Shown one piece after another: positions 1 to 8,976 of a stretch of 64,000 nt of DNA. Source of the stretch: an uncultured Pelagibacteraceae bacterium (GTDB lineage: Bacteria > Pseudomonadota > Alphaproteobacteria > Pelagibacterales > Pelagibacteraceae); contig CACOMZ010000002.1 of assembly GCA_902628525.1 (NCBI GenBank), positions 29,372 to 93,371 of the forward strand. The letters are read 5' to 3'. A program made the position numbers and the translations under genes. Each line of letters starts with the position of its first letter. The stretch's first letter is position 1. Below the pieces are notes generated by a model, which saw only the letters and a list, made by a program, of their open reading frames with translations, was not told the DNA's origin and ran no database searches.

Positions 1-20
1 ATGATCAAACTCTCAAGTTT
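1..20 (-). rRNA. rrs: 16S rRNA, 5' end only (rest lies outside window)
   Basis: Reverse complement of 1-20 reads AAACTTGAGAGTTTGATCAT, matching the conserved 16S 5' terminus (AGAGTTTGATC, 27F site). Confidence 0.88.
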
Positions 21-23
21 AAA

Positions 24-123
24 AACGGCGCACACTAGCTTCCATATAAATTCTAAGAATAAAATTTATATGATGTTGAAGTGTGTACGACAAATTTCTG
101 GTAACCTTAACCGTCCACACTTC
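24..123 (-). other. 16S rRNA leader with long inverted repeats
   Basis: ATATAAATT/AATTTATAT stem, plus GAAGTGTG (78-85) complementary to CACACTTC (116-123); lies immediately upstream of 16S on the minus strand. Confidence 0.5.
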
Positions 124-355
124 TCTTCTTAAATTTTTACTTTTTAAATAGCTAATTGAGCTAAAAAAGCTCAATAATCCTCACAAATTTATTGTATTCT
201 AATAATTTTACTGAGAAAGTTCAGTGCTTATAGGCTAAAATAATAGGAAATCAAGCATATAACATTAAAAAAATTGGTAAAAATAGCCTATTTTTCAGTG
301 TTTTTTTTGATTTTTCCTCTCCTCTAAATTAATAATTGCAATTGTTTAATTCTAA

Positions 356-1648
356 ATGCTTAAAATATTTAAAAATAAATTAAAGAATAATTTAGAAATA
401 TTTGGATTAATAATTTTAATAATTTTTTTAAGTTTTTTCGCTGCTTATCTAAATTATAAGAAAGATGTTGAAAATAAAATTTACAATAATTTTATCGAAA
501 ATATTTACTTTGAAAAAACATTAAAGCATATTGTTTCAAATCTTGAGCCAAAGTTTAAAAAAATAAAACATAAAATAAAATCTGGTGAAACATTTGATGA
601 AATTTTACAAGGATATTCAATTGATAAGAAACAAATACTTAAAATTAAAAATTCTATTGAAAAAAAAACAAATCTTAACAAACTAAATACTAGACAAATT
701 TTATATTTTAGTATTGATAAAACTAATAACAAAATAGATGAATTTACATTTCAAATTTCAAATACAAAAAAAATATTTTTAAAAAGAAATATAAAAGATA
801 ATAACTTTAAAGATGAAATAATATCAATTCAATTAGATAAGAGAATTATTTTTAAAGAAAATATAATTTTTCAAAGCCTTTATAAGTCAGCTATTGATGA
901 AAATATTCCACCAAATACAATTATTGAATTTGCAAGAATTTATGGATTTCAAGTAGATTTTCAAAGAGATGTAAGAAAGAATGATAAATTCCAGATTCTA
1001 TATGAAATTTTTTTAAACGAAAATAATAAAATAGTTGAAACAGGAGAAATTCTTTTTGCAAATTTAGAGCTTAGTGGTCAAGACAATAGTTTATATTACT
1101 TTGATAAAGAGGGTAGTGAAGGTCATTACGATAAAAATGGAAAAAGTGTTAAAAAAGCTCTGATGAAAACCCCTATTAATGGAGCAAGACTTTCATCCTC
1201 ATTTGGAATGAGGAAACATCCTATAGATGGTTATAACAAAATGCATAGAGGTACTGACTTTGCTGCTCCACTTGGAACACCGATAATGGCTTCTGGTGAT
1301 GGAGTAATAAAAAAAGCAGCTTGGTGTGGAGGTGGTGGAAATTGTGTTGTTATAAAACATAATTCAACTTATCAAACTGTTTATGCTCATATGTCTAAAT
1401 TTGCTAGAGGTATAAAGCGTGGTATTAGAGTTAAACAAGGACAAATAATTGGCTATGTGGGATCTACAGGAAAATCTACTGGCCCACATTTACATTACGA
1501 AGTAATTATTAATGGAAAAAAAGTAAATTCACAAAAACTAAAACTTCCATCGGGAAAAATTCTAAAAGGAAATGAGAGAAAAATGTTCGAGACTCAAAAA
1601 ATTAAACTTAATGTACTAAAATCAGAAAAAATTATTGGATTAAATTAA
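356..1648 (+). CDS. M23-family peptidoglycan endopeptidase, membrane-anchored
   Basis: N-terminal TM; C-terminal GMRKHPIDGYNKMHRGTDFAAPLGTPI...GNCVVIKH...VYAHMS...GSTGKSTGPHLHYEV LytM/M23 motifs. Confidence 0.9.
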   Translation: MLKIFKNKLKNNLEIFGLIILIIFLSFFAAYLNYKKDVENKIYNNFIENIYFEKTLKHIVSNLEPKFKKIKHKIKSGETFDEILQGYSIDKKQILKIKNSIEKKTNLNKLNTRQILYFSIDKTNNKIDEFTFQISNTKKIFLKRNIKDNNFKDEIISIQLDKRIIFKENIIFQSLYKSAIDENIPPNTIIEFARIYGFQVDFQRDVRKNDKFQILYEIFLNENNKIVETGEILFANLELSGQDNSLYYFDKEGSEGHYDKNGKSVKKALMKTPINGARLSSSFGMRKHPIDGYNKMHRGTDFAAPLGTPIMASGDGVIKKAAWCGGGGNCVVIKHNSTYQTVYAHMSKFARGIKRGIRVKQGQIIGYVGSTGKSTGPHLHYEVIINGKKVNSQKLKLPSGKILKGNERKMFETQKIKLNVLKSEKIIGLN

Positions 1649-2109
1649 CTCATGTCTGCGATAGATTTTGCAGATTTTTTTGTCTCATCTTTATTGTGGT
1701 TTTCTTTAGAAATTTCCTCAGCATCATCAAGAATTTCGTTTGAAGGTACTGAAATCTCTTCTTTAGAAACTTGATTTGTCAAATTTTTATTTTCATCATT
1801 TTGAGAGAATTTTTCCTTTCTAAAGTTTTCTCTCTCAGTTAGTACTCTCGTAAAATGATCTGCATGTTGCAAATAATTTTCTGATAGTATTTTATCACCA
1901 TGGGATAATGCTTCCCTAGCTAAGTCATTATATTTTTCAATTAATTTTGCTGCATTATGATTATTTCGTCCTGGAGATTTTCTTTTAAAATTATCATTAT
2001 TTGAAAAGTTAGATGAAAACTTTTGTCTTTCCCCACTTGTTTTATAGCCTCGATCTGTTCTTCTAAAATTATTTCTTCTACTATTGTTATTATTTCTAAA
2101 AGTTACCAT
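1645..2109 (-). CDS. DUF4167-like protein
   Basis: Asn/Arg-rich N-terminus followed by KLIEKYNDLAREALSHGDKILSENYLQHADHFTRVL; sits after prfA-prmC as in other alphaproteobacteria. Confidence 0.75.
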   Translation of the reverse strand: MVTFRNNNNSRRNNFRRTDRGYKTSGERQKFSSNFSNNDNFKRKSPGRNNHNAAKLIEKYNDLAREALSHGDKILSENYLQHADHFTRVLTERENFRKEKFSQNDENKNLTNQVSKEEISVPSNEILDDAEEISKENHNKDETKKSAKSIADMS

Positions 2110-2121
2110 GATTAATATCGA

Positions 2122-2964
2122 TTATATTTTAGTACAAACAAAACAACGATAATTGTTTGCAATATCTTTTTGTATTTTGTTTATATAAAAACCTTCTTTA
2201 TTTAATATTTTTGCAACTTTATTTTTCTGATCAAATCCAATTTCTAAAATAAACTTGCCATTAATTTTTATCAGTTCAGACGATTTTTTTATTACTTTTC
2301 TGATTTCTGATAATCCGTCTAGTCCACCATCTAAAGCCAACCTTGGCTCAAATCTACTAATATCCTCTTCCAAATATTTTATATTGTTTTTTTTAATATA
2401 TGGAGGATTAGATAAGACTAAATCATATTTGCCTAAAAAGAATTTGTCAACATTTGATTTATACAATTTTAGCCTAGAATAAACTTTTAATTTTAAAGCG
2501 TTGATTTTACTTATGTTTAAACATTTATTGCTAGCATCTATACCAGTACCATAGAAACTTTTCCTCTCTTTCAATATAGATAATAATATACACCCTGAAC
2601 CAATACCTATATCAAGAATGTGTAAATTTTTTTTTTGTTTAGTAAGTTCTAATACGTTTTCAACTATTAATTCAGTTTCTGGACGAGGTATTAATGTGTG
2701 GGAATTAACATAAAATTCAGAATTCCAAAAAAATTTTTTATTAGTTATATAAGCAACTGGTTTTCTTAATGATCTTTTACCAATTAGTTTTTTATATAAT
2801 TTAAAATCTTCCTCATTTATTGTTTGTGACGAATTTAATATTATAAATTTTCTATCTTTATTCAGAGCCTTAGCCATTAAAATTTCTGAATCTAAGTTTG
2901 CAGTTAAAATCGATTTATCTTTTAAAATTTTTGCTCCTTCGCAAATTGCTGTATGAATATCCAT
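2122..2964 (-). CDS. prmC: Release factor glutamine N5-methyltransferase
   Basis: NPPYIKKNNIKYLEEDISRFEPRLALDGGLDGL motif; adjacent to prfA. Confidence 0.93.
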   Translation of the reverse strand: MDIHTAICEGAKILKDKSILTANLDSEILMAKALNKDRKFIILNSSQTINEEDFKLYKKLIGKRSLRKPVAYITNKKFFWNSEFYVNSHTLIPRPETELIVENVLELTKQKKNLHILDIGIGSGCILLSILKERKSFYGTGIDASNKCLNISKINALKLKVYSRLKLYKSNVDKFFLGKYDLVLSNPPYIKKNNIKYLEEDISRFEPRLALDGGLDGLSEIRKVIKKSSELIKINGKFILEIGFDQKNKVAKILNKEGFYINKIQKDIANNYRCFVCTKI

Positions 2965-4038
2965 TTAATTTAAATTACTTAAACTTTCTTCTTGAGCCTG
3001 TAATGTCAAGGCTTCTATCATTTCATCAAACACTTCGCCCTCTAAAAATTCATTTAACTTATGAATCGTTAAATTTATCCTATGATCGGTTACCCTACCC
3101 TGAGGAAAATTGTAAGTTCTAATTCTTTCAGATCTGTCACCTGTACCTATTTTAGTTTTACGATCTTGAGATCTCTCTTGATCTATTCTTGATCTTTCTA
3201 ATTCATACAAACGTGCCCTTAAAATCTTCATCCCTTTTGCTTTATTTTTATGCTGGGATTTTTCATCTTGTTGAGAAACTGAAATTCCTGTTGGTATATG
3301 AGTTATTCTTACAGCACTATCTGTCGTGTTTACAGATTGTCCCCCTGGTCCTCCTGCTCTAAAAACATCGATTCTTAAATCGATGTCATTAATCTTTAAA
3401 TCTACTTCCTCAACCTCTGGCAATACTGCGACTGTAGCTGCTGAAGTGTGAACTCTTCCTTGAGTTTCTGTATCTGGTACTCTTTGAACTCTATGAACTC
3501 CACTTTCATATTTTAAAGTTGAATATATATTTCTACCTTTTATTGATGCAATTACTTCTTTTAAACCACCAGCATCACTCCTCGAAATAGAAATTAATTC
3601 TAGTAACCATTTTTTTTTATGGCTAACTTTTTCATACATTTTGAATAAATCCGATGCAAATAAACTTGCCTCTAATCCTCCTGTGCCTGCTCTAATTTCT
3701 AATATAGCATTTTTTTTATCTGCCTCATCTTTAGGTAATAAGAATAACTTTAACTTTTTTTCATTAATTTCATGCTTACTTTGTAACTGTAACAGTTCAG
3801 ACTCTGCCATTCTTTTTAATTCCTCATCACTGGAATTATCATTTAATATTTTATTCAATTCCTCTTTTTCATTTTGAAAAGAAATATATTCTTTTGCATA
3901 TGTAATAATTTCATTTACATCAGAGTATTCTTTAGATTTTTCTGCAAATAATTTTTTGTCTATATCTCCTGAAGATAAATCCTTTTCTAGAGAGGAATGC
4001 TTTAAAATTAATTCCTCAATTGTTTTGATCGGAATCAT
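2965..4038 (-). CDS. prfA: Peptide chain release factor 1
   Basis: GGQ motif ([25 protein letters not shown]), full length 357 aa. Confidence 0.97.
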   Translation of the reverse strand: MIPIKTIEELILKHSSLEKDLSSGDIDKKLFAEKSKEYSDVNEIITYAKEYISFQNEKEELNKILNDNSSDEELKRMAESELLQLQSKHEINEKKLKLFLLPKDEADKKNAILEIRAGTGGLEASLFASDLFKMYEKVSHKKKWLLELISISRSDAGGLKEVIASIKGRNIYSTLKYESGVHRVQRVPDTETQGRVHTSAATVAVLPEVEEVDLKINDIDLRIDVFRAGGPGGQSVNTTDSAVRITHIPTGISVSQQDEKSQHKNKAKGMKILRARLYELERSRIDQERSQDRKTKIGTGDRSERIRTYNFPQGRVTDHRINLTIHKLNEFLEGEVFDEMIEALTLQAQEESLSNLN

Positions 4039-4040
4039 AG

Positions 4041-5135
4041 TTAACTCTCTAATTCAGATACTTTTTTCTCAACTTCTCTCACAACTTTTTCAATTATATC
4101 AGTCGTCAAAACTTTCTCATTTTGTACACCAGATAGATAGAGCATATTATTACCTTTACCACCTCCTGTAATTCCAACATCTGTCATTGCAGCTTCTCCT
4201 GGACCATTAACAACGCAACCAATAATTGATAGAGTTATAGGTGCTTTTATATGAGATAGTCTTTCCTCTAAAATTTTAACAGTATCAATTACTTGAAACG
4301 CTTGTCTAGCACAAGATGGGCAAGATATTATTTTTACTCCTCTATTTCTTAAATTAAGTGACTTTAATATCTCATTTCCTATTCTTACTTCCTGAGTAGG
4401 GTCATCTGACAATGAAATTCTTATTGTATCACCGATTCCATCCATCAGTAAGTTTCCAAGTCCAATTGATGACTTTATACTGCCAGTAACAAAACTACCT
4501 GCCTCTGTAATACCTAAATGCAATGGATAATCTGTTACTTTAGATAGTTGTCTATATGCCGCTATTGAGAGAAAGACATCTGATGATTTTACACTTAATT
4601 TGAAATTAAAAAAATCTTTATCCTCTAAAATTTTTATATTTCTAAGGGCACTCTCAACTAATGCCTCAGGGCAGGGTTCTTTAAATTTTTCTAGTATATC
4701 TCTTTCTAATGAACCTGCATTTACTCCAATTCTAATTGAGCAATCATTATTTTTTGCAGCTTTCAATACTTCATAAATTTTTTTTTCGTCTCCTATGTTT
4801 CCTGGATTAATTCTTAAACAGCTAGCTCCATTTTCTGCTGCCTCAATAGCTCTTTTATAATGGAAATGAATGTCTGCAACTACCGGGATTGAAACATGTT
4901 TTATTATTTCTTTCAAAGATGACGTTGAACCTTCATCGGGACAAGATACTCTTACAATGTCAGCACCCTCCTCGGCTATATCATTAATTTGATTTATAGT
5001 TGCTTTAACATCTGTTGTTAAAGTATTAGTCATAGATTGTACTGAGATTGGATTAGCACCCCCAACTTTTACTTTTCCAACACTCACAACTTTCGTTTTT
5101 CTTCTTTTAATATCTCTAAAAGGTCTTACGCTCAT
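4041..5135 (-). CDS. ispG: 4-hydroxy-3-methylbut-2-enyl-diphosphate synthase
   Basis: [33 protein letters not shown]...[12 protein letters not shown]...[11 protein letters not shown]. Confidence 0.96.
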   Translation of the reverse strand: MSVRPFRDIKRRKTKVVSVGKVKVGGANPISVQSMTNTLTTDVKATINQINDIAEEGADIVRVSCPDEGSTSSLKEIIKHVSIPVVADIHFHYKRAIEAAENGASCLRINPGNIGDEKKIYEVLKAAKNNDCSIRIGVNAGSLERDILEKFKEPCPEALVESALRNIKILEDKDFFNFKLSVKSSDVFLSIAAYRQLSKVTDYPLHLGITEAGSFVTGSIKSSIGLGNLLMDGIGDTIRISLSDDPTQEVRIGNEILKSLNLRNRGVKIISCPSCARQAFQVIDTVKILEERLSHIKAPITLSIIGCVVNGPGEAAMTDVGITGGGKGNNMLYLSGVQNEKVLTTDIIEKVVREVEKKVSELES

Positions 5136-5137
5136 TA

Positions 5138-6349
5138 TTAGTCTAATTTAAATTCTTTATGTAAAGTAGCTATTGCTCTTTTAACATGCTTAGCTGAAAC
5201 TAGAACTGAAATTTTTATTTCAGAAGTAGAAATAACCAAAATATTAATCTTTTTTGATGCTAGTGCCTGAAACATTCTGTATGTAATTCCTGGAGTAGTT
5301 ATCATTCCTACACCTATAATTGAAACTTTAGAAACACTTTTATCAAATGATAATTTTTTAAAAGAGATTTTTTTATTTTCTTTAATTAATTTTTCTGTTT
5401 TTTTTAAATCATCAGATTTAATTGTGAATGTAAGATCAGTCTCTTTTCCATCTAAAGAAATATTTTGAACTACCATATCTACATTAATAAGATTTTTTGA
5501 TAATGGTTTAAAAATTGATGCAGCAACTCCTGGCCTATCTTTCACTCCGACAATTGTAATTTTCGCGTCATTTTTTGTTGAAGATATTCCTGTGATAATT
5601 TGGTCGCTAAATGCCTTTTTAGAGTCTGTTATCAATGTTCCAGATTTTGAAACAAATGAAGATTTTACCTTAATATCTATTTTATTTAACTTTGCATCTT
5701 GAACAGATGTTGGCTGCATTACTTTTGATCCTAATGATGCCATTTCTAACATTTCATCATAGAAAATTTTTTTAATTTTTTTTGCATTTTTGTATTGCCT
5801 TGGATCAGTAGTATAAACACCATCCACATCTGTATAAATTATACACTCATCAGCTTTAATAAATTTCGCAAGCATAATAGCTGTTGCATCAGATCCACTT
5901 CTTCCAATTGTTGTAATTCTATAATCATTACTAACACCTTGAAAACCTGTGATTATTGGTGTTCCTCCTGATTTGAGATAATTACTTAATCCCTTAATAC
6001 CAACCGAGCTAATTCTTGCGCTTGAATGTGGTCCATCTGTTAAGATAGGTAATTGCCAAGATAACCAAGATCTTGATTTAATTCCGATGTGATTTAATCT
6101 ACCCGCTATAAGTGCACATGATACTTGTTCTCCAGTAGAAACTAATGCATCATATTCAGCTGTATTAAAATTATTACTAATTAATTTTGATTTATTTACC
6201 AAATCATTTGTCACACCACTCATAGCTGAAGAGACAACAATTACTTTATTTTTTTTCTTTTTATAAAAAGCAATTATTTTACATACCTTTTTAATTCTAT
6301 CTATGCTTCCTACAGAAGTTCCACCAAATTTTAATACAACTGTTTTCAT
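5138..6349 (-). CDS. lysC: Aspartate kinase
   Basis: [31 protein letters not shown], tandem ACT domains. Confidence 0.96.
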   Translation of the reverse strand: MKTVVLKFGGTSVGSIDRIKKVCKIIAFYKKKKNKVIVVSSAMSGVTNDLVNKSKLISNNFNTAEYDALVSTGEQVSCALIAGRLNHIGIKSRSWLSWQLPILTDGPHSSARISSVGIKGLSNYLKSGGTPIITGFQGVSNDYRITTIGRSGSDATAIMLAKFIKADECIIYTDVDGVYTTDPRQYKNAKKIKKIFYDEMLEMASLGSKVMQPTSVQDAKLNKIDIKVKSSFVSKSGTLITDSKKAFSDQIITGISSTKNDAKITIVGVKDRPGVAASIFKPLSKNLINVDMVVQNISLDGKETDLTFTIKSDDLKKTEKLIKENKKISFKKLSFDKSVSKVSIIGVGMITTPGITYRMFQALASKKINILVISTSEIKISVLVSAKHVKRAIATLHKEFKLD

Positions 6350-6423
6350 TTAAGTTTTAATTCTTAATATTTAATAAATATTGATAAAATACATCTTAAT
6401 TGTTATGTCAACTATTTATAATA

Positions 6424-7146
6424 ATGACCAGTGTAAATAAAAAAGAAATAGAAAAGTTTTCTAAAATAGCTGCTGAATGGTGGGATCCAGAAGGAAAATT
6501 TAAACCATTACATAAATTTAACCCAATAAGAATTAAGTATATTAAAGAAAATATTATTCATAATTTTAAATTAAAAAATAAATCCCAATCTTTATCAGGA
6601 ATAAATATTTTAGATATTGGATGTGGTGGAGGTTTACTATCTGAACCAATGTCTAGAATGGGAGCAAATGTAACGGGTATTGATGCATCTGATAAAAATA
6701 TAAAAATTGCAAAACTTCATTCAAAAAAAAATAAACTAAAAATTAATTATTTATGTTCCTCACCTGAAAAGCTAAAAATTAAAAAAAAATTTGATGTTAT
6801 TTTAAATATGGAAATTGTTGAACACGTGGAAGATATAGATTTTTTTTTAAAGTCTTGCTCAAAACTTTTAAAAAAAAATGGACTAATGTTTGTTGCAACA
6901 ATAAATAAAACTTTGAAATCTTATCTTTTTGCGATTATTGGAGCTGAGTATGTTTTGAGGTGGCTACCAATTGGAACACACGAATGGGAAAAATTTGTTA
7001 AACCTGAGGATCTTAAAAAAATTTTAATAAAATATGATTTATCTCTCAATAAATTAGAGGGTATGAATTTTAATTTTGTAAAGGATGAATGGAATATTTC
7101 TAGAGATTTATCCGTAAATTATATAGCAAAGTTTATTAAAAACTAA
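6424..7146 (+). CDS. ubiG: Ubiquinone biosynthesis O-methyltransferase
   Basis: AAEWWDPEGKFKPLHKFNPIRIKYI, ILDIGCGGGLLSEPM; ATG at 6424 preferred over ORF start 6400. Confidence 0.93.
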   Translation: MTSVNKKEIEKFSKIAAEWWDPEGKFKPLHKFNPIRIKYIKENIIHNFKLKNKSQSLSGINILDIGCGGGLLSEPMSRMGANVTGIDASDKNIKIAKLHSKKNKLKINYLCSSPEKLKIKKKFDVILNMEIVEHVEDIDFFLKSCSKLLKKNGLMFVATINKTLKSYLFAIIGAEYVLRWLPIGTHEWEKFVKPEDLKKILIKYDLSLNKLEGMNFNFVKDEWNISRDLSVNYIAKFIKN

Positions 7147-7571
7147 TTTTCTTTTTCATCTATCCAAGGTATCATCTGAGCATCTATACCTTCTTCTTTT
7201 AATTCTTTTAAATCTTCCCTCGACGCACTTCCATAAATACCTTTTGATTTTTTTTTACCATTATAATGAATTGATCTAGCCTCATATGCAAAATTATCAC
7301 CAACATATTTGAAATTATCTTTAATAAATTTTTGATAATCCTTTATAGTTTTTTTGATTTTATTATATTTTTCTAAATCTATTTTTTTATCTGTTTTTGA
7401 TTTACTATTAATTAATTGAGGAGACATTATAGTTTTTTCAACTTTGTATGAGTTGCAATTATGGCAATTCAAAAGTTTTTTCTTTTTCAATTTTTCATAT
7501 TCGTTTGAAGATGCAAACCAACTATCAAAATTTAAATCACAGTTGTTACAGATGAGTTTATATTTAATCAT
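7143..7571 (-). CDS. DUF1178 family protein
   Basis: MIKYKLICNNCDLNFDSWFASSNEYEKL with CxxC pairs; C-terminal EEGIDAQMIPWID. Confidence 0.75.
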   Translation of the reverse strand: MIKYKLICNNCDLNFDSWFASSNEYEKLKKKKLLNCHNCNSYKVEKTIMSPQLINSKSKTDKKIDLEKYNKIKKTIKDYQKFIKDNFKYVGDNFAYEARSIHYNGKKKSKGIYGSASREDLKELKEEGIDAQMIPWIDEKEN

Positions 7572-7609
7572 AATTCTTAATTAATTATACTTTCTAATTT
7601 TTCAATAAG

Positions 7610-8911
7610 TTAACTTCTATAATCTGCATTAATTTCAATATATTTTTTCGTTAAATCCATTGTATAAGCTGTAAAGTTTTTATTTCCCGTAAAAGCTTCA
7701 ATTTTAATTTCTATATTTTCTCTTTTCATATAATTTGCTGTTTGTTTTTCATCATACTTTTGATTTAATTTTCCACCTTCAACAATTGGTATATCTCCAA
7801 ACTTAATTGATAATTTATTTAGATTAATTTTAGGTCCCGCTTTACCAATTGCCATTATTACTCGTCCCCAATTTGGGTCTTCTCCAGCAATTGCGGTTTT
7901 TACTAATGGAGAATTTGCAACTGAAAAAGCAATTTTTTTTGCATCTATCTCATTTTTACACTTACTCACATTTATTGAAATAAATTTTGATGCTCCTTCG
8001 CCATCTGAAACAACTCTTTTAGCTAGATTTAAAAGAACATTGTTTAAAGCTTTGTCAAAATTTTTAATTTTATTTTCGTTTATATTTTTCACTTGGGTAT
8101 TTTTTACTTCATTAGTTGCAAAAATAGTTACCATATCGTTGGTACTAGTATCACCGTCACAAGAAATAGCGTTAAATGTATTAGTTATATTTTTTTTTAA
8201 TAACTTTCCTAAAATATCGTTAGATAAGGTTGCATCAGTAAATATATATGCAAGAGTTGTAGCCATATTTGGATATATCATTCCTGATCCTTTTGCTATT
8301 CCATATATTTTTACTTTTTCACTTCCAATATGACATACCTCCATAGCTAATTTTGGCTTTGTATCCGTGGTCATGATTGCAAGTGCTGCCTTCATCCAAA
8401 TAAATTTATTTTGGGTGTAACGAATTTTATTTATTAAATTTGGAATATTATTAGAAATTTTTTCATATGGAAAGATTTCTCCAATAGTGCCAGTGCAGCC
8501 AAAAATTATATTTTTTGTGGAAATTTTCTTAGGATTATCCTCATCTTCCTCTTGTTTTTTATTTAATTGTTTTGCTGTTAAATCTGCTATTTTTTTTAAA
8601 CTTTCATAACCTTGCCTTCCTGTGAACGCATTTGCATTTCTTGTATTTACAATAAGAGAATATATTTTTTTTGGTCTTTGGTTAATATTCCATTTTATAT
8701 TTTCAGATACTATTTTTGATTGGGTATAGACAGAAGCATAATTCGCGCCTTCTCTGAAATAGAACATTGTTAAATCATCTCTGATATCTTTATATAAATT
8801 TGCAGAAACAACTGAAATTGAAAGACCATCTAAATGATCAAGGTCTTGAAAATCAATCATTTTAGTATTTTTTGATTGAGATGATAAAAAATTTGTTAAA
8901 TTAATTCCCAT
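7610..8911 (-). CDS. argJ: Bifunctional glutamate N-acetyltransferase / amino-acid acetyltransferase
   Basis: GMIYPNMATTLAYIFTDA autocleavage-site context; GEDPNWGRVIMAIGKAG. Confidence 0.95.
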   Translation of the reverse strand: MGINLTNFLSSQSKNTKMIDFQDLDHLDGLSISVVSANLYKDIRDDLTMFYFREGANYASVYTQSKIVSENIKWNINQRPKKIYSLIVNTRNANAFTGRQGYESLKKIADLTAKQLNKKQEEDEDNPKKISTKNIIFGCTGTIGEIFPYEKISNNIPNLINKIRYTQNKFIWMKAALAIMTTDTKPKLAMEVCHIGSEKVKIYGIAKGSGMIYPNMATTLAYIFTDATLSNDILGKLLKKNITNTFNAISCDGDTSTNDMVTIFATNEVKNTQVKNINENKIKNFDKALNNVLLNLAKRVVSDGEGASKFISINVSKCKNEIDAKKIAFSVANSPLVKTAIAGEDPNWGRVIMAIGKAGPKINLNKLSIKFGDIPIVEGGKLNQKYDEKQTANYMKRENIEIKIEAFTGNKNFTAYTMDLTKKYIEINADYRS

Positions 8912-8976
8912 ATTGTTTAAATTATTTATTTAATACATATATTAAACAATATAAGTAAAGAATAAATCAAATAGTA

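Noticed and set aside
2898-3122. 74-aa plus-strand ORF across prmC/prfA, and similar antisense ORFs (e.g. 505-732, 8040-8333, 14047-14337, 27382-27687, 46076-46558)
   Set aside because: Each is antisense to a well-supported gene with low-complexity, hydrophobic translations typical of shadow ORFs in AT-rich DNA.
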